Part shown: positions 13,099 to 18,763 of the stretch, one piece after another | Layout: each line of letters starts with the position of its first letter | How positions within the stretch are numbered: position 1 is the stretch's first letter | Origin: CAVAVT01 sp963592185 | GTDB taxonomy: Bacteria > Bacillota > Negativicutes > Selenomonadales > Selenomonadaceae | DNA length: 18,763 nucleotides | Direction of reading: 5' to 3' | Assembly (NCBI GenBank): GCA_963592185.1 | Contig: CAVAVT010000033.1 | Coordinates: 1-18,763 of the forward strand | The notes under the pieces: model-generated | What the model saw: only the letters and a program-made list of their open reading frames with translations | Told to the model about the DNA's origin: nothing | Database searches by the model: none | Translations under genes and position numbers: made by a program

Positions 13099-15468
13099 TT
13101 GGAAAAAAGGCACATAAGAATAAGAGGAATAGTGCAGGGCGTGGGTTTTAGACCCTTCATCTACAGACTGGCACAGGAGCATGAGCTTGGCGGCTGGGTT
13201 TATAACGACAGCGAAGGGGTGCTGGTGGAGATTGCCGGTCCAACTGAGAGCCTCAAAGCCTTTCAGGAGGACATATTGAAAAAAGCTCCGGCGGCCTCGG
13301 TGATTGATTCAATTGAGCCATTAGACGTGACGGAAACACAGGACGTCCAGCCCTTTAAAATTTTGCAGAGTCCGCTGGGGGACGAGCACGAGACACTGAT
13401 TTCTCCGGACCTTGCAATATGCGATGAGTGCAAAAGGGAAATTATTGATGAAAATGACAGGCGCCATGGCTATGCTTTTACCAACTGCACGAACTGCGGT
13501 CCAAGGTACAGTATTATAGAGGACACCCCCTATGACAGGCCATATACCACCATGAAGGATTTCAAAATGTGTCCGGACTGCCAGCATGAGTACGAGGATC
13601 CTTTGGACAGGAGATTTCATGCTCAGCCCAATGCCTGTGAAAAATGCGGTCCGGAATATCTCTACGTGGAATCGGAGTTTGTGGACAAGCTCCGTGAAAG
13701 AGACCGGCGGAGATTTTCCCTTCAGGGAAAAGAGGCTTTGGAAAGTGCTGTAAGGGCAATCAAGCAGAGCCAGATAGTGGCAATAAAGGGAATAGGCGGC
13801 TATCATCTGGCGTGTGATGCCACCGATGATTATGCCTGTAGAAAACTTAGAAGCCGGAAGCATAGGGAAGACAAGCCCTTTGCAGTAATGTGCGGAAGCA
13901 TTGAACGGGCTAAAGAGCTTTGCGAAATAAGTCCTGAGGAGCAGCAGCTTTTGGAAAGCCGGACAGCTCCAATTGTACTTTTAAGAAAAAAGCCCGAGGC
14001 TGACAAGGTGCTGGCAGAGGCTGTGGCGCCCGGAAATCCATGGCTTGGAGTAATGCTTCCCTACGCTCCGGTACATGTACTCATGCTTAGAAATAATGAT
14101 GTGTGGGTCATGACCAGTGCAAATAGGAGCCAGGAACCCATAGCCTACAAGGATGAAGACGCCTTTACCCAGCTTTCTGGCATAGCGGATGCCTTCCTCA
14201 CTAACAATAGGGAAATTGCCCACAGAGTGGATGATTCTGTGACGAGGGTGCTTGACGAAGAGCCATATATCATAAGGCGGAGCAGAGGATATGCGCCCTC
14301 CCCCATAATGCTTGGGAAGGAGCTGGAAAAAGCTCCGGAAGTGCTGGCATGTGGGGCGGAGCTGAAGAATACCTTCTGCGTTACAAAGGGGAGGAAGGCC
14401 TTTGTAAGTGAGCACATCGGGGATTTGGAAAATCAGCCGGTGTTAAATTCCTATGCTGAAACCATTTCCCACTATGAAAGAATTTTCAGCACAAGGCCCA
14501 AGGTAATTGCGGTGGACATGCATCCAGACTACATGTCATCAAACTACGGCAGGGACAGGGCTGAGGCAGAGGGAATTCCACTTATTGAGCTTCAGCATCA
14601 TTACTCCCACATTGCTTCGGTTCTGGCGGAGCATGGGGTGACTAGGCCGGTGCTTGGGGCGGCATTTGACGGCACAGGCTACGGGGACGATGGGAATATC
14701 TGGGGCGGAGAATTCCTTTTGGCGGATTTAACGGGATATAAAAGGATGGCCCAGTTTGAATATGTTCCCCTTCCCGGAGGCAACAAGGCGGCAAGGGAGC
14801 CATGGCGGCAGGCACTTTGGGTGTTGGCTGAGCTTTGCTGCGGAGTCCGGCAGGGAGAGCCCATATCGAAAGAAAAGCTTCATACCATTGAAAGTGCATT
14901 GAAAACCAAATTCCCAGAATTTATGGAGAGCCTTCCAAAGGGTTGGCAAATGCTTCTCCAGGCAACAGCTTCAAGGTTGAATGCGCCACTATCTTCCAGT
15001 GTGGGGCGGCTTTTTGACACGGCGGCGGCAATCCTCGGCGTAAGGAACGTGAATAACTACGAGGGACAGGCGGCGGTGGAGCTGGAGCTTTTGGCGAGAC
15101 AGGCTGGGGAACAACAGGGCGTGGTTCCCTTTTATGTGAAAAATCAAGATGATATGCTCAGAGTGAACTTTATGCCGGTGATGAAGATTTTGGCAGAGGC
15201 GGAAAACAAGGCAGATGGGGCGATGGTTTTCCATAATACACTTGCTGAAGCCACGGTGCTGGTATTCAGGGAGCTTAGGAATAAAACCGGAATCCGGACA
15301 GTGGCACTTTCCGGAGGTGTTTTCCAAAACAGACTTTTGTTGGAACTTTTGCTTCCAAGGCTTAAAAATGAAGGTTTTACAGTGCTTTTAAACCGCCAGG
15401 TTCCACCCAATGACGGTGGACTTTCCCTGGGACAGGCGGCAGTGGCGAAGTACAGAATGAAGAAATGA
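13099..15468 (+). CDS. hypF: Carbamoyltransferase HypF
   Basis: A 789-residue enzyme that turns carbamoyl phosphate into carbamoyl-AMP and loads it onto the HypE C-terminal cysteine, the first step to the cyanide ligands. Domains: acylphosphatase (about 4-92, RGIVQGVGFRPF), two zinc fingers of C-x2-C-x18-C-x2-C (Cys108/111/130/133 and Cys158/161/180/183), a YrdC-like domain (about 205-390; KGIGGYHLACDA, KHREDKPF), and a Kae1-like domain to the end (metal-site QHHYSH at 499-504, FDGTGYGDDG, SGGVFQNR). The start is TTG: an in-frame stop lies three codons upstream, and AGGAAGGG precedes the TTG at suitable spacing. It follows hyaD after 66 bases without a clear promoter. Codon use favours GTG, TTG and AGG, unlike hyaAB. 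Confidence 0.96.
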   Translation: MEKRHIRIRGIVQGVGFRPFIYRLAQEHELGGWVYNDSEGVLVEIAGPTESLKAFQEDILKKAPAASVIDSIEPLDVTETQDVQPFKILQSPLGDEHETLISPDLAICDECKREIIDENDRRHGYAFTNCTNCGPRYSIIEDTPYDRPYTTMKDFKMCPDCQHEYEDPLDRRFHAQPNACEKCGPEYLYVESEFVDKLRERDRRRFSLQGKEALESAVRAIKQSQIVAIKGIGGYHLACDATDDYACRKLRSRKHREDKPFAVMCGSIERAKELCEISPEEQQLLESRTAPIVLLRKKPEADKVLAEAVAPGNPWLGVMLPYAPVHVLMLRNNDVWVMTSANRSQEPIAYKDEDAFTQLSGIADAFLTNNREIAHRVDDSVTRVLDEEPYIIRRSRGYAPSPIMLGKELEKAPEVLACGAELKNTFCVTKGRKAFVSEHIGDLENQPVLNSYAETISHYERIFSTRPKVIAVDMHPDYMSSNYGRDRAEAEGIPLIELQHHYSHIASVLAEHGVTRPVLGAAFDGTGYGDDGNIWGGEFLLADLTGYKRMAQFEYVPLPGGNKAAREPWRQALWVLAELCCGVRQGEPISKEKLHTIESALKTKFPEFMESLPKGWQMLLQATASRLNAPLSSSVGRLFDTAAAILGVRNVNNYEGQAAVELELLARQAGEQQGVVPFYVKNQDDMLRVNFMPVMKILAEAENKADGAMVFHNTLAEATVLVFRELRNKTGIRTVALSGGVFQNRLLLELLLPRLKNEGFTVLLNRQVPPNDGGLSLGQAAVAKYRMKK

Positions 15469-15510
15469 TGCCATAGTGGGCGAATAGCCCGGAAACGGAG
15501 TGTGATAGAT

Positions 15511-15741
15511 ATGTGTTTGGCAACTCCAGCGAAAATTGTATCCATAGAGGATAAGCTGGCTGTGGTGGAAATACAGGGAGTACAGAGACAGGCCAGCATG
15601 ATGCTTCTTCCAGAGGCGAAGGTTGGGGACTATGTACTGGTCCATGCAGGATTTGCAATGCAGCTGATTGACCAGCAGATGGCGGAGGAAACCAACGCCC
15701 TGTATGCAGAAATGAACGGCGCACCGAGAACTGTGGATTGA
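15511..15741 (+). CDS. hypC: Hydrogenase assembly chaperone HypC
   Basis: A 76-residue chaperone that works with HypD in building Fe(CN)2CO and then keeps the HyaB precursor open. MCLATPAKI is the diagnostic start: Cys2, exposed after Met removal, binds the iron. The ATG at 15511 is chosen over an in-frame GTG at 15502 because it gives Cys2 and stands ten bases after GGAG. The remainder (VGDYVLVHAGFAM) is the conserved OB-like core. Only one HypC/HybG-type gene is present, so it probably serves this single hydrogenase. Its stop overlaps the ribosome site of hypD. Confidence 0.97.
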   Translation: MCLATPAKIVSIEDKLAVVEIQGVQRQASMMLLPEAKVGDYVLVHAGFAMQLIDQQMAEETNALYAEMNGAPRTVD

Positions 15742-15753
15742 GGAGGCTGCATT

Positions 15754-16896
15754 ATGTCGGCTAAGGAGAGCGGGCTGGGAAAAGGTCAGGGACTTACAAA
15801 GGCCCAGGAAAGGGAATTTGCCCAGGAGCTTATAAGTGAAATAAAAAGGCTGAGCAAAAGGCCGGTAAGATTTATGGAGGTTTGCGGAACCCATACGGTG
15901 TCCATTTTCCGTGCTGGAATCAGGCAGGTTCTTCCAGAAAATGTGGAGCTTGTATCCGGACCGGGCTGTCCTGTGTGCGTCACTCCGGACAGCTACATGG
16001 ACAAGGCGATTGCCTACGCTCACATGGATGATGTGATTATCACAACCTTCGGGGACATGCTGAAGGTTCCGGGGACCAAATCCAGTCTCAGCGAGGCAAT
16101 GACACAGGGGGCGGATATACGTATTGTCTACTCCCCATTGGACAGTCTGGCGGTGGCTGCGGAAAATCCGGATAAAAAAATAGTATTCCTTGGTGTGGGC
16201 TTTGAAACTACAGCTCCAACGGCTGCGGCAACGATTTTGGCAGCCCGTCAGCAGGGCTTGAAAAATTTCTACGTGCTTTCGGCACAGAAGCTGGTACCGC
16301 CGGCTCTGAAAATGCTTTTGGCAGATCCAAGGGTAAAGGTGGACGGCTTCATTCTTCCCGGCCATGTGTGCGTGGTAACAGGGACGAAGGATTTTGAATT
16401 TTTGGCAAAGGAACACCATATGCCGGGAGTAGTTACAGGCTTTGAGCCTCTGGACATCCTTCGGTCCGTATACCGCCTTTCCAAGCAGGTGGAGGAAGGC
16501 AGGGCTGAGATAGAAAATGAGTATGGCAGAGTGGTAAAGCCAGAAGGCAACCGGTCAGCCATGGCAATTTTAAATCAGGTCTATCGTCCAGCGGACAGCG
16601 AATGGCGTGGCATGGGCGAGATTCCCCTGTCGGGGCTGGAGGTCAACGAGGACTTTAAGGAATACGATATAGAGCAGGTTCGGCCGGTGGAAGTTGAGCG
16701 TGTGGTGAAAAAGACCGCATGTCGTTGCGGAGAGGTGCTCCGGGGAATAATTATTCCCCATGAGTGTCCGCTTTTCGGCAAGGCCTGTGTCCCAGAGCAC
16801 GCCTGCGGTCCCTGCATGGTGTCAGTAGAGGGCGTGTGTGCAGCATGGTATAAATATGGCAGTGGGAGGTTCACTTATGGAAAATCTGGCAGGTAA
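15754..16896 (+). CDS. hypD: Hydrogenase iron-centre assembly protein HypD
   Basis: A 380-residue Fe-S protein that, with HypC, is the scaffold on which iron receives cyanide and CO. Conserved motifs: MEVCGTH with Cys44, GPGCPVCVTP with Cys72 and Cys75, GFETTAPT (149-156), PGHVCVVTG (202-210). The C-terminal cysteines (338, 345, 351, 354, 362) form the [4Fe-4S] region. AGGAGG, which shares a base with the hypC stop, is seven bases from the ATG. The first 15 residues (Gly/Lys-rich) extend slightly beyond the usual start. The 3' end overlaps hypE by 20 bases. Confidence 0.97.
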   Translation: MSAKESGLGKGQGLTKAQEREFAQELISEIKRLSKRPVRFMEVCGTHTVSIFRAGIRQVLPENVELVSGPGCPVCVTPDSYMDKAIAYAHMDDVIITTFGDMLKVPGTKSSLSEAMTQGADIRIVYSPLDSLAVAAENPDKKIVFLGVGFETTAPTAAATILAARQQGLKNFYVLSAQKLVPPALKMLLADPRVKVDGFILPGHVCVVTGTKDFEFLAKEHHMPGVVTGFEPLDILRSVYRLSKQVEEGRAEIENEYGRVVKPEGNRSAMAILNQVYRPADSEWRGMGEIPLSGLEVNEDFKEYDIEQVRPVEVERVVKKTACRCGEVLRGIIIPHECPLFGKACVPEHACGPCMVSVEGVCAAWYKYGSGRFTYGKSGR

Positions 16897-17899
16897 TGGA
16901 AAATGTGTAACGCTGGCCCACGGCGCTGGGGGAAGCCTCAGCCGTGATTTGGTGGAAAAATATATAATCCCGGAGCTGGGAAATTCTCTTTTAAACGAGC
17001 TTCATGACGGTGCAAAACTGAACACCACAAGCCGTACAGCTTTTACCACGGACTCCTATGTTATAGAGCCGAGATTTTTCCCCGGAGGAAGCATTGGGAC
17101 CCTGGCTGTGTGCGGAACAGTAAACGACCTTGCAATGACCGGGGCCGTGCCTAAATACCTTTCCATGGGACTTATTTTGGAGGAGGGTCTTCCCTTTGAT
17201 GAGCTTAAGCGTATTCTTGGCGATATAAAAATGGCAGCAGAGGAGGCCGGAGTATATATCGTTACCGGTGATACAAAGGTGGTGGGCCGTGGCTCTGCTG
17301 ACGGCATTTTCATTAACACCGCTGGTGTGGGGGATATTATCCCGGGAGTGGATATTTCGCCTAAGGGAATAAAGCCCGGCATGGATATCATCCTCAGCGG
17401 CTTCATTGGGGACCATGCGGCAACGGTTATGGCGGCGCGTCATGGGATTTCTCTTCCTGTGGAAATGAAAAGCGACTGCGCTCCATTGAATCATATGACC
17501 AAGGCTATGCTGGAAGTGGCTCCGAGCATTCCCGTGCTCCGTGACCCCACCAGAGGCGGCATTGCGGCGGCACTGAATGAGCTGGCTGGACAGGCTGGCG
17601 TGGGAATCCTGCTTGATGAAGAGGAACTTCCTATTCGTGAGGCGGTACAGGGCGTGTGCGACATACTTGGCTTTGATCCGCTGTATCTTGCCAACGAAGG
17701 GAAGCTTCTTGCCTTTACCGCTCCGGAGGACACGGAGAGGGTTCTGCAGGTGATGCACGCAGATCCACATGGGGCAAATGCCTGTGTCATCGGCCATACC
17801 ACCGAGGAGGCTGCAGGACAGGTAGCACTCCGTACAGGTATCGGAGGCATCCGCATTGTAGACATGCCAATGGGAAATCTTGTACCTAGAATATGTTAA
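16877..17899 (+). CDS. hypE: Hydrogenase cyanide-forming protein HypE
   Basis: A 340-residue PurM/AIR-synthase-like ATPase that dehydrates the carbamoyl group on its own C-terminal cysteine to a thiocyanate and donates cyanide to the HypC-HypD complex. AHGAGG (14-19), CGTVNDLAMTGA (79-90), GDTKVV (131-136) and the terminal PRIC with Cys340 are diagnostic. The start at 16877 is preferred because GGGAGG lies seven bases upstream and the length becomes normal. An in-frame ATG at 16838 would add 13 residues and a long overlap with hypD. It is the last gene of the hydrogenase block, followed directly by a hairpin terminator. Confidence 0.97.
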   Translation: MENLAGNGKCVTLAHGAGGSLSRDLVEKYIIPELGNSLLNELHDGAKLNTTSRTAFTTDSYVIEPRFFPGGSIGTLAVCGTVNDLAMTGAVPKYLSMGLILEEGLPFDELKRILGDIKMAAEEAGVYIVTGDTKVVGRGSADGIFINTAGVGDIIPGVDISPKGIKPGMDIILSGFIGDHAATVMAARHGISLPVEMKSDCAPLNHMTKAMLEVAPSIPVLRDPTRGGIAAALNELAGQAGVGILLDEEELPIREAVQGVCDILGFDPLYLANEGKLLAFTAPEDTERVLQVMHADPHGANACVIGHTTEEAAGQVALRTGIGGIRIVDMPMGNLVPRIC

Positions 17900-17902
17900 A
17901 AC

Positions 17903-17925
17903 TAAGGGGGCGCAATGCCCCCTTA
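17903..17925 (+). terminator. Terminator after hypE
   Basis: A perfect 9-bp stem (TAAGGGGGC with GCCCCCTTA) encloses the loop GCAAT, four bases after the hypE stop. The T-tract that follows is poor (ATTTCT at 17930-17935), but stem strength and position support a terminator at the end of the hydrogenase block. Confidence 0.7.
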
Positions 17926-17948
17926 ACCTATTTCTAATGCAGGCGGAT

Positions 17949-17977
17949 TTTACATTGCTGAAAGTGAAGGGTATAAT
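17949..17977 (+). promoter_or_regulatory. Strong sigma70-type promoter
   Basis: TTTACA (17949-17954; 5 of 6 matches to TTGACA) and a perfect TATAAT (17972-17977) are separated by exactly 17 bases. This is the best promoter in the window. Transcription would begin near 17984, giving a leader of about 32 bases for the exported protein gene at 18016. Confidence 0.7.
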
Positions 17978-18015
17978 ATTCTACTGTAGGAAATTTTTAA
18001 AGGAAGTCGATTTAT

Positions 18016-18747
18016 TTGAAAGCTTGCATACAGAAAATATTAGTAGTTTTTTGCACGATTATGGTCCTTGCCTCCGTAGGTTATGCCAATGACCGGGAAA
18101 GGATTTTTATAGATGCAAACGGCGATACGGGATACTATGTCTATATGGACAATGTGAAACGGCCCAGTTACTATGAAATCGTGGCAGACATCGCCATTAT
18201 AAAGGCAGACGAAAATAGGCTGTTCCTCTATGAAACCTATTTTGATACCTATCACAATTACTGCAGGTTCCAGACCAGCAAGGTGTACCAGTACAGCGAC
18301 AAGAAGATGCTGATGGGGTCCAACACCCCACAGGACCTTAGGGAATACACTTCGACCTCCCCAATGAAGGCCATTGCTGACTATCTGGCGGAAAACACGA
18401 AGAACCTCATCCCGGCAGGAGCATTGCCAATCCCTCCAGGAGAAGAAAACAAGGAAGATGAAGCCAGCACAGCTTCTGGTACCAAGAAGCCAGCCACTAA
18501 GAACGGTGTAGGCAAAAAGACAGACAAAAAGACTGCTGCAAAGAAGAAAGCCAAACAGAAAGCCTCCACCCAGGAGGAGAGTTCAGCAAAGGAGACAGCA
18601 GCCCCAGAAGAAAATAAAGCTGACACACAGAATGATAATAAAGCTGACGTTCAGGCGAACGACAAACAGCAGACTGTGCCACAGCCAGAAAAAGATTCCT
18701 CAGAGCGGCAGAAAACCGATGAAGAAAAGTTCGGCGAGGATGATTAA
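18016..18747 (+). CDS. Exported protein with Lys/Glu-rich low-complexity tail
   Basis: An unrecognised 243-residue protein. Residues 1-24 are a Sec signal peptide (basic start, hydrophobic core, likely cleavage after VGYA) with no lipobox. Residues 25-135 form a small domain rich in aromatic residues (DTGYYVYMDN, YETYFDTYHNYCRF). From about 140 on the chain is low complexity: first basic (KKTDKKTAAKKKAKQK), then Gln/Glu/Asp-rich with a near-repeat (NKADTQND, NKADVQAND), ending acidic. The tail is probably disordered. The start is TTG, supported by AAAGGAAG upstream and by the complete signal peptide; the next in-frame ATG (18061) would cut the signal. It has its own promoter and is separated from hypE by a terminator, so a hydrogenase role is unlikely. 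It may bind cell wall or surface polymers (inference). Confidence 0.75.
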   Translation: MKACIQKILVVFCTIMVLASVGYANDRERIFIDANGDTGYYVYMDNVKRPSYYEIVADIAIIKADENRLFLYETYFDTYHNYCRFQTSKVYQYSDKKMLMGSNTPQDLREYTSTSPMKAIADYLAENTKNLIPAGALPIPPGEENKEDEASTASGTKKPATKNGVGKKTDKKTAAKKKAKQKASTQEESSAKETAAPEENKADTQNDNKADVQANDKQQTVPQPEKDSSERQKTDEEKFGEDD

Positions 18748-18763
18748 GTCTTTGGTGGATTGA

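Noticed and set aside
15478..15490. Small hairpin GGGC-GAATA-GCCC between hypF and hypC
   Set aside because: Only four base pairs and no T-run; too weak to call as a terminator or regulatory element.
17880..18092. 70-codon ORF overlapping the hypE end and the exported protein start
   Set aside because: It crosses the terminator and promoter and lacks a ribosome site; the signal peptide of the overlapping frame is much more convincing.

Overview
The window looks like chromosomal DNA of an anaerobic Firmicute. A diderm Negativicute of the Selenomonas/Anaerovibrio type is my best guess, but this is inference. The grounds are strong AGGAGG-type ribosome sites throughout, gene families typical of Firmicutes (DUF951, GalE, CHASE-like diguanylate cyclases), and a membrane-bound, cytochrome b-linked uptake [NiFe] hydrogenase of the kind used for H2-driven anaerobic respiration such as fumarate reduction. 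No rRNA, tRNA, CRISPR array or complete insertion sequence was seen.

Left part (1-1760), minus strand: a small serine recombinase (31-639) with a palindrome on each side, an intrinsic terminator (746-787), and a carbon-nitrogen hydrolase (851-1633). From 1759 everything is on the plus strand: a DUF951 protein, then a tightly packed group of two membrane diguanylate cyclases (2077-4847, ATGA overlap), an exported protein of unknown function (4837-5766) and galE (5807-6799). This group may couple cyclic-di-GMP signalling to an envelope or exopolysaccharide function.

A 443-base gap (6800-7242) precedes the hydrogenase genes. It holds a candidate structured RNA or terminator (about 6899-7035), a TATAAT promoter element, a near-perfect 21-bp palindrome just downstream of it, and a leader hairpin directly before the hyaA ribosome site.

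The hydrogenase block (7243-17899) is complete for structure and maturation: small subunit with Tat signal (hyaA), large subunit (hyaB), cytochrome b (hyaC), a small CxxCGC/HMA-like protein, then, after a strong intercistronic hairpin, hypA, hypB, a HyaD/HybD-type protease, hypF, hypC, hypD and hypE. HypF and HypE make the cyanide ligands, HypC and HypD assemble Fe(CN)2CO, HypA and HypB deliver nickel, and the protease trims HyaB. HyaA crosses the membrane by the Tat route, carrying HyaB, and docks on HyaC. A hairpin terminator (17903-17925) closes the block. A clear promoter (17949-17977) then drives an exported protein with a long Lys/Glu-rich tail (18016-18747).

The most interesting point is the 80-residue protein at 11066-11308. 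It begins with the CxxCGCG nickel motif normally found at the N-terminus of HypB, joined to an HMA-like fold, while HypB encoded 0.5 kb downstream lacks that motif. This looks like a split HypB, or a dedicated metal-delivery protein.
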